Part shown: in pieces, positions 1 to 7,495 of the stretch
How positions within the stretch are numbered: position 1 is the first letter of the stretch
Layout of the letters: every line of letters starts with the position of its first letter
NCBI GenBank assembly: GCA_002391525.1
Contig: DGFE01000014.1
Coordinates: forward strand, 1-15,831
DNA: 15,831 nt
Source of the DNA: Competibacteraceae bacterium UBA3908
GTDB lineage: Bacteria; Pseudomonadota; Gammaproteobacteria; Competibacterales; Competibacteraceae
Direction: 5' to 3'
The notes under the pieces: model-generated
What the model was told of the DNA's origin: nothing
Database searches by the model: none
Seen by the model: only the letters and a program-made list of their open reading frames with translations
Program-made: the position numbers and the translations under genes

Positions 1-125
1 GCCCAGCCGAAGCCGGTCTCGAACACATAGCGGGCGACCACTTGACTGAAGGTGATGAGCGTCATCAGCGCCAGCAACAGGGCGATGAAACCCTCCTCCA
101 GATGATGAGCGATACGGATCAGCAT
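1..125 (-). CDS. dctQ: TRAP transporter small permease DctQ, N-terminal part (cut by window edge)
   Basis: Only the first 41 codons are visible; the gene runs off the left edge on the minus strand. The translation starts MLIRIAHHLEEGFIALLLAL, continues through ITFSQVVARYVFETGFGW, and gives a hydrophobic first membrane helix followed by the Q-V-x-x-R-Y-V-F pattern typical of DctQ proteins. DctQ is the small four-helix inner-membrane subunit that works with the large permease DctM and the binding protein DctP in Na+-driven uptake of carboxylates. A GGAG ribosome-binding site lies just upstream of the ATG. dctP ends 74 bases upstream on the same strand, giving the usual P-Q order, so dctM would be expected just outside the window. 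The family call depends on the short N-terminus plus the neighbouring dctP. Confidence 0.85.
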   Translation of the reverse strand, partial: MLIRIAHHLEEGFIALLLALMTLITFSQVVARYVFETGFGW

Positions 126-154
126 GGGGGATTCTCCGAACGGAAGCACGGGCA

Positions 155-180
155 GCCACCCCATGCCGGCATGGGGTGGC
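155..180 (-). promoter_or_regulatory. Perfect inverted repeat between dctP and dctQ (mRNA hairpin)
   Basis: Two 13-base arms, gccaccccatgcc and ggcatggggtggc, are exact reverse complements and directly adjacent. They form a strong GC-rich hairpin 19 bases after the dctP stop and 29 bases before the dctQ start. No T-run follows in the direction of transcription, so it is not a classical terminator. Intercistronic hairpins between the binding-protein gene and the permease genes of transport operons often stabilise the upstream mRNA, giving an excess of binding protein. That role is inferred here. Confidence 0.75.
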
Positions 181-199
181 CGGGTCGAAGGGAGAGGTA

Positions 200-1192
200 T
201 TACGGCTTGTTGGCCGCCCTGGCGGCCTCGACGATGTCCTTGCCGATCTTGTCGGTGAATTTATCGTAGACGGGCTTCATGGCTGCCTGCCAGGCCGCGC
301 GCTGCTCGGCCGTCATCGGGAGAATTTCGGTCTTGCCGGAATCCTTGATCTTCTGGCGGTCGCCCTCGTTGAGGGCCGTGGACGACTTGTTGACCTCGAC
401 CGTGACCTCGGCCAGGATTTTTTCCAGGGTCTCGCGCACGTCGGCGGGCAGGCCACTCCAGAACTTGGCGTTGGTCACCACCATGTAGCCCAGATAACCG
501 TGGTTGGATTCGGTGAAGTAGGGCTGCACCTCGAAGAATTTCTGCGAATAGGCGTTCGACCACGGGTTCTCCGCGCCGTCCACCACGCCGGTTTCCAGTG
601 CCTGATAGACTTCGGCGAAGGCCAGCTTCTGGGGGATGCCGCCCACCGCCTTGAACTGCGCTTCGAGGATGTCGGAGGCCTGGATGCGGAACTTGAGGCC
701 CTTGGCGTCCGCCGGCATCCGCAGCGGCTTCTTGGCCGAGAGCTGCTTCATGCCGTTATCCCAGTAGGCCAGCCCGGTCAGCCCTTTCTTGGTCAGCGAA
801 TCGAGGATGCTCTTGCCGGTCGGACTGTTGTGGAAGCGGTGAACCGCCTCGATGTCGTCGAACAGGAACGGCAGATCGAACACCTGGATCTGATTGGTGT
901 AGCGGTCGAACTTGGACAGCGACGGGGCGATGAGCTGCACGTCGTTGAGCAGCAGGGCCTCCATTTCCTTGCCATCGCCGAACAGTTGGGAGTTGGGAAA
1001 AACCTCCACCTTCACCTTGCCGGGCAGGCGTTCCTCGGCCAGTTTCTTGAACATCAGGGCGCCCTGGCCCTTGGGGGTGCTGTCGGCGACCACGTGCGAG
1101 AACTTGATCACGGTTTCCGCATGAGCGACTCCGGTCAGCAGGGCCAGCGTGGCGCCGGCGAGGATGGCCTGGACGGTGGTTTTGCTGCGCAT
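200..1192 (-). CDS. dctP: TRAP transporter substrate-binding protein DctP (C4-dicarboxylate type)
   Basis: This 330-residue periplasmic protein captures a carboxylate, probably a C4-dicarboxylate, and delivers it to the DctQM permease. Residues 1-25 form a Sec signal peptide ending A-H-A before ETVIKFSHV. The mature protein has the DctP-family pattern: FSHVVAD near the N-terminus, GLKFRIQ (Arg169 aligns with the conserved substrate-carboxylate-binding arginine), then LAFAEVYQALETGVVDGAENP and SNHGYLGYMVV. Length is normal for the family. The ATG at 1192 is chosen because AAAGGAG stands just upstream and the signal peptide begins there; the frame stays open further upstream, but that extension has no signal-peptide or family features. 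The gene lies 242 bases downstream of the hybrid kinase on the same strand and 74 bases upstream of dctQ. The exact substrate cannot be read from sequence. Confidence 0.93.
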   Translation of the reverse strand: MRSKTTVQAILAGATLALLTGVAHAETVIKFSHVVADSTPKGQGALMFKKLAEERLPGKVKVEVFPNSQLFGDGKEMEALLLNDVQLIAPSLSKFDRYTNQIQVFDLPFLFDDIEAVHRFHNSPTGKSILDSLTKKGLTGLAYWDNGMKQLSAKKPLRMPADAKGLKFRIQASDILEAQFKAVGGIPQKLAFAEVYQALETGVVDGAENPWSNAYSQKFFEVQPYFTESNHGYLGYMVVTNAKFWSGLPADVRETLEKILAEVTVEVNKSSTALNEGDRQKIKDSGKTEILPMTAEQRAAWQAAMKPVYDKFTDKIGKDIVEAARAANKP

Positions 1193-1344
1193 AAAGCGGT
1201 TTCTCCTTTGGCGTCTTTGTTGGGATTGGGCGGGAAAGGCCCGCTCCTGGTCGGACAAGGCCAGCGGCGCGGGCGCCGGACCTTGAGAATTAAGAATAGA
1301 TGAAACTGTCGCGAATGCGCGCAAGATGTGTCTCTGATCGCCGC

Positions 1345-1360
1345 TGCCAGGCGCGCGCCA
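1345..1360 (-). promoter_or_regulatory. Possible sigma-54 promoter upstream of dctP
   Basis: Read on the minus strand this is TGGCGCGCGCCTGGCA. Aligned to the sigma-54 consensus TGGCACG-N4-TTGCW it keeps the essential GG at -24 and GC at -12 with correct spacing, with one deviation in the -12 element (TGGCA for TTGCA) and G for A at the fifth position. A start near 1333 would give a leader of about 140 bases before dctP. Dicarboxylate transport genes are classically sigma-54 dependent through DctB/DctD, which fits. The site is GC-rich and partly self-complementary, so a chance match in this genome is quite possible, and no sigma-54 activator gene is in the window. Confidence 0.3.
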
Positions 1361-1380
1361 CCGGCATGGCGGCTCCTTCG

Positions 1381-1422
1381 GGATAAAGCGGTTCACTGCA
1401 TTCCCTACCCCTGGCGAACCGC
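1381..1422 (-). terminator. Weak terminator-like hairpin after the hybrid kinase gene
   Basis: On the minus strand GCGGTTC (1422-1416) and GAACCGC (1394-1388) can form a 7-bp stem with a 21-base loop, followed by TTTATCC. It begins 12 bases after the kinase stop, the right place for a terminator separating the kinase from dctP. The loop is large and the T-run is short, so termination would be inefficient or the hairpin may serve another role. Confidence 0.35.
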
Positions 1423-1434
1423 GATAAAAGCCGA

Positions 1435-4400
1435 TCAAGGGAATTGCCGGGCGCCGGCGCTATCGCCGAACAGCAGGGCATGGAGTTTTTCAGCCAACTG
1501 GACTTTACGATAGGGCTTGCTGAGAAAATCGCTGCCCGCCGGGCGGCCCCTGAAATGCGCCAGGTGCGATTCGGTATAGCCGGAGGTAAACAGCACCTTG
1601 AGATCGGGGCGCTGCCGGCAGGCCGTTTGCGCCAGGTCCACCCCGCTCAGACCGCCCGGCAACACCACGTCCGTAAACAGCGCCACCACCTGTGGCGTGG
1701 CCTTCAGCACCTCCAGCGCCGCCGCCGCGGTATCCGCTTCGACGGTCTGGTAGCCCAGACTCCGCAACATATGCACCGCCAGCCGGCGTACCGGGGCTTC
1801 GTCCTCCACCACCAGGATGGTTTGCCCCTGACCGGCGCGCGGGAAAGTCTCGCCGGCGTGCGCCGCCAGCATCGCGCCGGTTTCCGTCCCGACCGCCGGC
1901 AGGTACATGCGGACGGTGGTTCCCTGGTTCACCTTGCTGTAGATCTGAATGTGTCCGCCCGATTGCTTGACCAGGCCATAGACCATACTCAGGCCCAGTC
2001 CGCTGCCCTGTCCCACTTCCTTGGTGGTAAAGAACGGTTCGAAGGCGTGCTCCACCACCTCCGGCGTCATGCCGCCGCCGGTGTCGCTTACCGCCAGCAT
2101 GACGTATTGGCCCGGCTCCACCTGATAACTCTGCCGGCGCGCGGCGTCCTCGTCCAGCCAGCGATTGACGGTTTCCAGCGTCAGCCATCCGCCATGGGGC
2201 ATGGCGTCCCGCGCGTTGACCACCAGGTTGAGCAGGGCCGTCTCGAACTGGCCGGGATCGATCAGCGTCGGCAACAGATTTTTCGCCAGCACGGTCTTGA
2301 TTTCGATCATCTCGCCCAGGCTCCGCCGCAGCAGGTCGCTCATGCCCAGCACCAGCGTGTTCAGGTTGGTCGGGGTCGGTTGCAGGGGCTGTTTGCGCGA
2401 GAACGCCAGCAGACGCCGGATGAGGGTGGTCCCGCGATCCACCGCGCTCAGCGCCCGCTGCACCAGGTCGGTGAGCGCCGGGTCGGTCAGCGCTTCGGCC
2501 AACAGTTCCAGGTTGCCGAGGATCACGGCCAGCAGGTTGTTGAAATCGTGGGCCATTCCGCCGGTGAGCTGGCCTACGGCCTCCATTTTCTGCGCCTGGC
2601 GGAGGCTGGCCTCGGTCAAGCGATGCTGAGTGATGTCGCGCGCCAGCAGGATCACCGCCGGTTTGCCGATCAGCAGTCCATCCAGGGGGGCGGTGCGCGC
2701 TTCGAAGAAACGCTTGCCGGCTTTGCGGATGGGCAATTCGTACTCGAAACTCTGGGGCTGGTGGGTTAGCAAGGTCTGACGAATGACGGCCACGGCCCGT
2801 TGCGCCAGTTCCGGGGGCAGCACCTCGCTGATCAGCCGGCCCTTGAGCACGGTGGGATCGGTGTAGAGCAGTTCCGGCTGAGTGGTGAGAATCTCCAGAT
2901 AACGGCCGTCCTCGTCCAGCACCAGCAGGACATCGGGAACGGCGTGGATGATGGCGCGCAGCCGCGCCGCGCTTTCCCGCAGCGCTTGTTCGGCCCGCTT
3001 GCGTTCGGTGATGTCGCGCATGAAAAACACGGCGCCGGTCCGCTTGCCCCTGCTTTCCAGCAGGGCATTGGAACAGGCCATGGTGAGGGCCGAACCATTC
3101 TTGCGGTAGAACACGTCTTCATAGTCGCGGACGGTTTCCCCGAGCGTGAAGATGCGTCCCAGTCGGCATTCGCTCATCGGCAGGGGGCGGCCATCCGGGT
3201 AATGGTGATGAATCGTGTCGTGCAATACCCTCCCCATCAGTTCGTCGGCGGTAAAACCGAAGACCCTGCTGGCTTCCGGATTGAGGAAGGTGACCCGCCC
3301 GCTCGCATCCGTCACGAAGATCGAGTCGGTGGCGCTGTCGGTGATGCCTTGCGTCAGGCGAAGCTGGTAGAGCAGGTTTTCCTCCGCCCGCTTGCGTTCG
3401 GTGATGTCGGAAAAGATGGCCACGGCGCCGATGATCCGCTGGTCCGCGCTGCGGATCGGGGCGGCGCTGATCAGGACATCGTAGTGACTGCCGTCGGAGC
3501 GCACCACCCGGGCTTCGGCGCCCACGGTGGTATTGCCGCGCAGGGCTTGTTGCAGAGGCCATGCTTGCAGGGGGACCGGATGGCCATCGGGATAATACGC
3601 CTTGCCCCAAAGGAACTTGGGGCTGGCCTCGGTATGGTCCCGACTGTCTCCCAGCGCCAGACGGCGGGCGGCGGCGTTGATCAGAATGGGATTGTCCCGC
3701 GCGTCGCATACCACAATCGCTTCAGCCGCCTGTTGGAGGATGATCTCCAGCAATTCCTTCTGTTCGGCGAGTTTTTCCGTCGCCTGCTTGTGCTGGGTGA
3801 TGTCGATGGCGATGCCGATGTAGGTCTCGTCGCCCTGTTCGTCGATGGATTTCCGCACGGACATCTGGGTTTCGAAGGTCGAGCCGTCCTTGCGCCGGGC
3901 GGTGAATTCCAGCGTGCAACACCCCTGCCGCTCGACCGTGCCGACGATCCTGGCCGGAATGGCGGGGTCGACGTAATGGCCGGCGACCGGTTCGCCAATG
4001 ATTTCGTCCAGGTCGTCATATCCCCACAGCTTCAGGTAGGTACGGTTGGCATACGCGAACCGGCCATCGAGGCTGACGATGCCGAAGGCGGTCAGCGGGT
4101 TGTCCAGCGCATCGCTTTGCAACCTGAGTCGTCGTTCGATCCGGGTGCGTTCGGTGAGATCGCGCACGATGACGGCCAGCAAGGCGCGTTCCGTGCTCGT
4201 CTTCGTCATCGACACTTCGGCGGGGAACTCGCTGCCGTCGCGACGGCGCCCGACGATGGTCCTGCGCGCGGCCATCCGGCCCGCGCTGGGGGAGGCGCGC
4301 AGCAGTTCGGCGATGAACTGGCGCCGCTCGTTTCGGTGGGGAAAGGGCAGCAGACGGTCCAGTGGCGTGCCGAGCACCTCGGCGGGCTCGTATCCGAAAA

Positions 4401-4563
4401 CGCGCCGGGCGCCTTCGTTGAAAAAGACGATGCGCCGCGATTCGTCCACCACGAGGATCGCATCGTCGATGAGTTGGACGATTTCAGCCAAATCGGCGGT
4501 GGTTGGCAGGTCGAGCGCACGGCGCTGGTCTCCGCTGTCCGCATGTGGATTTCGGTTTGCCAT
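1435..4563 (-). CDS. Soluble hybrid histidine kinase with five PAS domains and a C-terminal receiver
   Basis: This 1042-residue sensor kinase is a chain of five PAS domains (about 26-140, 150-258, 272-388, 404-520, 532-645), each ending in the characteristic D-I/L-T-E/Q-R/H linker. A HisKA domain follows with GGMAHDFNNLL (phospho-accepting His672), then an HATPase_c domain with NLVVNARDAM, SDTGGGM and the GSGLGLSMV glycine lid. A receiver domain (about 900-1030) starts ILVVEDEAPVRRL, with phosphoacceptor Asp965 in TDVVLPG and the conserved lysine in LSKPY. No membrane segment or signal peptide is visible, so it is probably cytoplasmic. The ATG at 4563 is preferred because AAGGGG precedes it; an ATG at 4590 lacks a ribosome-binding site. 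No DNA-binding partner lies beside it. Being upstream of dctP suggests, but does not show, control of carboxylate uptake. The signal is unknown. Confidence 0.92.
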   Translation of the reverse strand: MANRNPHADSGDQRRALDLPTTADLAEIVQLIDDAILVVDESRRIVFFNEGARRVFGYEPAEVLGTPLDRLLPFPHRNERRQFIAELLRASPSAGRMAARRTIVGRRRDGSEFPAEVSMTKTSTERALLAVIVRDLTERTRIERRLRLQSDALDNPLTAFGIVSLDGRFAYANRTYLKLWGYDDLDEIIGEPVAGHYVDPAIPARIVGTVERQGCCTLEFTARRKDGSTFETQMSVRKSIDEQGDETYIGIAIDITQHKQATEKLAEQKELLEIILQQAAEAIVVCDARDNPILINAAARRLALGDSRDHTEASPKFLWGKAYYPDGHPVPLQAWPLQQALRGNTTVGAEARVVRSDGSHYDVLISAAPIRSADQRIIGAVAIFSDITERKRAEENLLYQLRLTQGITDSATDSIFVTDASGRVTFLNPEASRVFGFTADELMGRVLHDTIHHHYPDGRPLPMSECRLGRIFTLGETVRDYEDVFYRKNGSALTMACSNALLESRGKRTGAVFFMRDITERKRAEQALRESAARLRAIIHAVPDVLLVLDEDGRYLEILTTQPELLYTDPTVLKGRLISEVLPPELAQRAVAVIRQTLLTHQPQSFEYELPIRKAGKRFFEARTAPLDGLLIGKPAVILLARDITQHRLTEASLRQAQKMEAVGQLTGGMAHDFNNLLAVILGNLELLAEALTDPALTDLVQRALSAVDRGTTLIRRLLAFSRKQPLQPTPTNLNTLVLGMSDLLRRSLGEMIEIKTVLAKNLLPTLIDPGQFETALLNLVVNARDAMPHGGWLTLETVNRWLDEDAARRQSYQVEPGQYVMLAVSDTGGGMTPEVVEHAFEPFFTTKEVGQGSGLGLSMVYGLVKQSGGHIQIYSKVNQGTTVRMYLPAVGTETGAMLAAHAGETFPRAGQGQTILVVEDEAPVRRLAVHMLRSLGYQTVEADTAAAALEVLKATPQVVALFTDVVLPGGLSGVDLAQTACRQRPDLKVLFTSGYTESHLAHFRGRPAGSDFLSKPYRKVQLAEKLHALLFGDSAGARQFP

Positions 4564-4748
4564 GTGCCCCTTGCCATCTCTGAAGTGCATTTTAATAAAG
4601 CATAATCCCTGGAATGAGGATTTGCGCCATGGGCGGATCGAGGCGCGCGAGCCGCCGGGAGCGAGGCCGGAAAGCGCTTAACCCCCAAAACCGCTCGCGA
4701 GCGTTTATGGTTATATCAACCCCGCTCAACCCCTGGAGGTCGCGACCG
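4564..4748. promoter_or_regulatory. Divergent intergenic region between the kinase and the DUF4139-like pair
   Basis: The 185 bases between the two divergent starts must hold promoters for both directions. AT-rich patches stand out from the GC-rich surroundings: tttaataaagcataat at 4591-4606, and tttatggttatatcaa at 4704-4719, just upstream of the GGAGG that serves the plus-strand gene. I could not find a convincing -35/-10 pair in either direction. The 12-bp palindrome at 4692-4703 next to the second AT patch is the best operator candidate. Confidence 0.45.
4692..4703. promoter_or_regulatory. 12-bp palindrome upstream of the secreted paralogue pair
   Basis: CGCTCGCGAGCG is perfectly self-complementary. 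After one mismatch on each side, AA and TT flanks extend the symmetry. It lies 45 bases before the ATG at 4749 and abuts the AT-rich stretch that may contain the -10 region, a plausible operator position. No known regulator is recognised from the sequence. Confidence 0.35.
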
Positions 4749-5936
4749 ATGAATCGAAGCCGATGGCTGTATCCGCTCGGCGTCCTGCTGCTGCTCGGCG
4801 CCGCGCCGCTGGAGACGCTGGCCCGCATCAAGCTGACCACCCTGCCGGTGCGCGAGCGGGTGGAAATCCAGCTCGATCATCCCCAAGTCGCCCTGGTCGA
4901 GGAGGAACGCATCGTTCCCCTGGTCAAGGGCGTCAATCAGGTAGATTTTTCCTGGGCCAACACCCGCATCGACCCCGATACCCTGGTGCTGCGCATTCTC
5001 CCGCCGCCCGCCGAGCAACCGCTGGACGCCAGGGTGCTGTCGGTCAGCTATCCGCCCAACGAAACCGCGCTGGTGTGGACGGTTTCCGCCAGCGCCTCCG
5101 GCGCGGCGCGGGTGCGCATCAGTTACGTGCTGGGCGGGCTGGGCAAGGATTTCCACTACCGCGCGGTGGCCGACCGCGACGAGAAAGCCCTGGACTTGGC
5201 GCAATTGCTGCGGGTGAACAACAACGCCAACGAAGCCTACGACGCCGCCGAATTCTGGGCCGGGGTCGGCGAGCGCTTCGGCAAGCCGCTCGGCCTGAAT
5301 GAAACCAGGGAAGTACAACTGAGCCGCTTCGCCAGCGTGCCGGTGCGCAAGACCTACACCTGTGATCCGGTGGAGTTCGGCTATCTGGACCGCGCTCAGG
5401 ACAAGCTCAACGTGCCGATGCACTATGTGATCAGGAACGCCGGCGGCGCGCTCGGCAGGGAGCCGCTGCCGGCAGGCAAGGCGCGCATTTTCCAGGACGA
5501 CGGCAAGGGCGGTACGGCGTTTCTCGGCGAGGATCGCGGCGCGTTCACCCCACCCGACGACGAACTCAAGCTCTATCTGGGTCTGGCGCGCGACATCGCG
5601 GTGCGGCGCACCGTGGACCGCAACGAGCGTCAGCGCATCGCCGGCAATCTGTACCGCTACGACGTGACCCTCAAGTACGAGATCGAGAACTTCAAGGACA
5701 CGCCGGTCACCTTGGACATTACCGAAAGCGTCCGCCGGATTCGCGACCAGATCCGCGGCGACAGTGACCGCGACCCGGAATGGCAGTTGGGCGAGGGCAG
5801 CCTGCGTACCCCCGACCCCGAAAAAAGCGATGCCGACAAGTTGCTGTTTCACGTCGATCTGCCGGCCCGCGCCGCCGACGGCCAGGCCAAAAAGCAGATT
5901 CACACCCTGCGCCTGACCCTGAACAACGAATGGTGA
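4749..5936 (+). CDS. Secreted DUF4139-like protein, first of a tandem pair, function unknown
   Basis: This 395-residue protein has a Sec signal peptide (MNRSRWLYPLGVLLLLGAAP..LETLA, cleavage near residue 25) and no other membrane segment, so it is probably periplasmic or exported. The ATG at 4749 is chosen because GGAGG lies nine bases upstream and the signal peptide begins there. It is a diverged paralogue of the next gene: VNQVDFSWANTRID at residues 62-75 matches VNPLQFSWANTLID at exactly the same residue numbers. Further shared stretches are an RISY..GG.. segment near 123 and a later PLPAGKARIFQDDGKG block matching PLPDGMIRIFRANGRD. Relative to its partner it lacks the Ala/Met/Pro-rich insert and the clear DUF4139 signature ISYFTSGISW. 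The pair is likely one transcript. No catalytic motif was recognised and no function is proposed. Confidence 0.8.
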   Translation: MNRSRWLYPLGVLLLLGAAPLETLARIKLTTLPVRERVEIQLDHPQVALVEEERIVPLVKGVNQVDFSWANTRIDPDTLVLRILPPPAEQPLDARVLSVSYPPNETALVWTVSASASGAARVRISYVLGGLGKDFHYRAVADRDEKALDLAQLLRVNNNANEAYDAAEFWAGVGERFGKPLGLNETREVQLSRFASVPVRKTYTCDPVEFGYLDRAQDKLNVPMHYVIRNAGGALGREPLPAGKARIFQDDGKGGTAFLGEDRGAFTPPDDELKLYLGLARDIAVRRTVDRNERQRIAGNLYRYDVTLKYEIENFKDTPVTLDITESVRRIRDQIRGDSDRDPEWQLGEGSLRTPDPEKSDADKLLFHVDLPARAADGQAKKQIHTLRLTLNNEW

Positions 5937-5941
5937 GCGCC

Positions 5942-7378
5942 ATGACCCGGAACCGGATTGCTCGTTTGCTGTGTTTGTTGGGTTTGCTGCTGCCGTTCGC
6001 CGCGCTGGCCCGCAACGTCGATCTCGCCACCGTACCCACCCGGAGCACGGTGCAATTGACCATCTACAACTCCGAGGATTTGACCCTGGTGCGGGAAACG
6101 CGGGTGGTGACCTTCAAGCAGGGCGTCAATCCCCTGCAATTCTCCTGGGCCAATACCCTGATCGACCCGACCTCGGTGGAACTGAAATTCCGCGAATCAA
6201 AAACCGGTTTGGACGTGCTCGACACCACCTTCCCGCACGACAAGCCGCAAATGCTCTATTGGAACGTGCGAAGCGACGCCAACCGCGAAGCGACTATCGA
6301 AATCAGTTACTTCACTTCCGGCATTTCCTGGGAGGCGGATTATCTGGCCATCGCCGATCCCGACGAGAAGACGTTGCAACTGGAAAGCTTCGTGCGGGTG
6401 CGCAATAACTCCGGCGAGGACTATGAAGACGCCCAGGTACGGCTGGTGGTGGGCACGATCAATCTGGTGGAGAAGATCGCCGAACTGGCGAAAGTCCCGG
6501 TCGGGCGGGTGGAGGAACTCGAGCGGGAGGAATATCGGGATTTGCGCCAGAAGGCGGCGCGCAAGATGATGGCGCCGGCGCCGATGCCGGAAGCGGCTGG
6601 AGCGATGGCCGCCGACGCGGCGGAAATGGAAGCGCCCAAGGAGATCATCAAGGAAGGCTTGAGCGAGTATTTCATCTACACCATCGAAGGAACCGAGACC
6701 GTGCCGAGCGGTTGGGCCAAGCGCCTGCGCAGTTTCGAGGCGGCGGGCGTACCGATAACGGTCGAGTACCGTTATCGGCCCCGCGAGTACGGCGAGCAAT
6801 TGACGCGGCTTTATCTACTACGCAATGACACCGCGTCCAGGCTGGGGAACACGCCGTTGCCGGATGGAATGATAAGAATCTTTCGCGCCAATGGTCGCGA
6901 CGGATTGAGTTATCTGACGGTGCAAAACCTCAAATACGTGCCCATCGGCGACAGGATCGAACTTAATCTCGGTTCCGACCCGGCGGTGGTGTTCGAGTTG
7001 CTCAAGCGCAAGGTCTACCGCGACAACCTCTGGTTCCAGATCAAGGGCGGCAATCTTTACCGCAAACTGGGCGAGGAGGGCATGAGGCTGGAATTGGACA
7101 GCCAGGTGGCGGGCTGGGACGAGCACACGGTCTGCCGGCAGCGCATCCGCAACTACACGGGCAAGCCGATCAGCGTGCAGCTCCGTCGCGAGTTTCAGGG
7201 CGACGTGGCGTTCCGCAGCCGACTGAATCCGACCCTGCACGATTTCCGAACCGTGCAGTTCGAGACCGGGATTCCCGCCGGCGGCAAGGCGGAACTGGAT
7301 TACGAAATCGTCGCCCGCATGGGTTACAACCAGAAGCAGAATCGGGTCGAGTTGCAGGCCGGGGAAGCGGGCCGTTGA
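5942..7378 (+). CDS. Secreted DUF4139 domain protein, second of a tandem pair, function unknown
   Basis: This 478-residue protein has a signal peptide (residues 1-23, ending A-A-L-A before RNVDL). The segment ISYFTSGISWEADY at 121-134 resembles the core of the DUF4139 (mucoidy-inhibitor A-like) family, which is predicted to be rich in beta strands. Residues about 209-232 form an Ala/Met/Pro-rich low-complexity linker (KMMAPAPMPEAAGAMAADAA) that separates N- and C-terminal beta-rich halves. The ATG at 5942 follows the previous stop by five bases, and GGTGA overlapping that stop serves as ribosome-binding site, so translational coupling is likely. An ATG at 5930 in the same frame is a possible alternative start. 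The tandem paralogues suggest a heteromeric pair. The biochemical role is not known to me. Confidence 0.82.
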   Translation: MTRNRIARLLCLLGLLLPFAALARNVDLATVPTRSTVQLTIYNSEDLTLVRETRVVTFKQGVNPLQFSWANTLIDPTSVELKFRESKTGLDVLDTTFPHDKPQMLYWNVRSDANREATIEISYFTSGISWEADYLAIADPDEKTLQLESFVRVRNNSGEDYEDAQVRLVVGTINLVEKIAELAKVPVGRVEELEREEYRDLRQKAARKMMAPAPMPEAAGAMAADAAEMEAPKEIIKEGLSEYFIYTIEGTETVPSGWAKRLRSFEAAGVPITVEYRYRPREYGEQLTRLYLLRNDTASRLGNTPLPDGMIRIFRANGRDGLSYLTVQNLKYVPIGDRIELNLGSDPAVVFELLKRKVYRDNLWFQIKGGNLYRKLGEEGMRLELDSQVAGWDEHTVCRQRIRNYTGKPISVQLRREFQGDVAFRSRLNPTLHDFRTVQFETGIPAGGKAELDYEIVARMGYNQKQNRVELQAGEAGR

Positions 7379-7427
7379 GACGGACCAGGTTTCGCGGCAA
7401 TCTTCAGAGGTGGAAACGACGGTTGCC

Positions 7428-7483
7428 AAATCCCCCGCCGCTGGCGCGGCGCCCCCCTTTTCCAAAGGGGGGTCGAGGGGATT
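7428..7483. repeat. Nested inverted repeat between convergent genes (REP/terminator-like)
   Basis: The outer arms aatcccc (7429-7435) and ggggatt (7477-7483) enclose an inner perfect 9-bp stem, ccccccttt (7452-7460) with aaagggggg (7464-7472), around a tcc loop. The segment lies between the converging ends of the second DUF4139 gene (stop 7378) and htrA (stop 7496). It could act as a bidirectional transcription barrier, although neither side has a clear T-run. The nested symmetrical C-run/G-run architecture is like dispersed REP-type or MITE-like elements found between genes in GC-rich proteobacteria. Whether it is repeated elsewhere in this genome cannot be seen here. Confidence 0.6.
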
Positions 7484-7495
7484 CCGCCGCCGGCG

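Noticed and set aside
176..1303. Open frame on the plus strand across dctP
   Set aside because: dctP on the minus strand is a clear family member, and the opposite frame is a composition shadow.
1193..1438. N-terminal extension of dctP by 82 codons
   Set aside because: The extension has no family similarity, would bury the signal peptide inside the protein, and bypasses a strong AAAGGAG site before the ATG at 1192.
2800..4605. Long open frame (about 600 codons) on the plus strand opposite the hybrid kinase
   Set aside because: It is antisense to a kinase with intact PAS, HisKA and HATPase motifs. Its translation has no recognisable domain and is biased in the way expected of a GC-rich shadow frame. 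The 1444-2769 plus-strand frame is rejected for the same reason.
4716..5903. Long open frame (395 codons) on the minus strand opposite the first DUF4139-like gene
   Set aside because: The plus strand encodes a protein with a signal peptide, a good ribosome-binding site and a paralogue next door; the minus frame has none of these.
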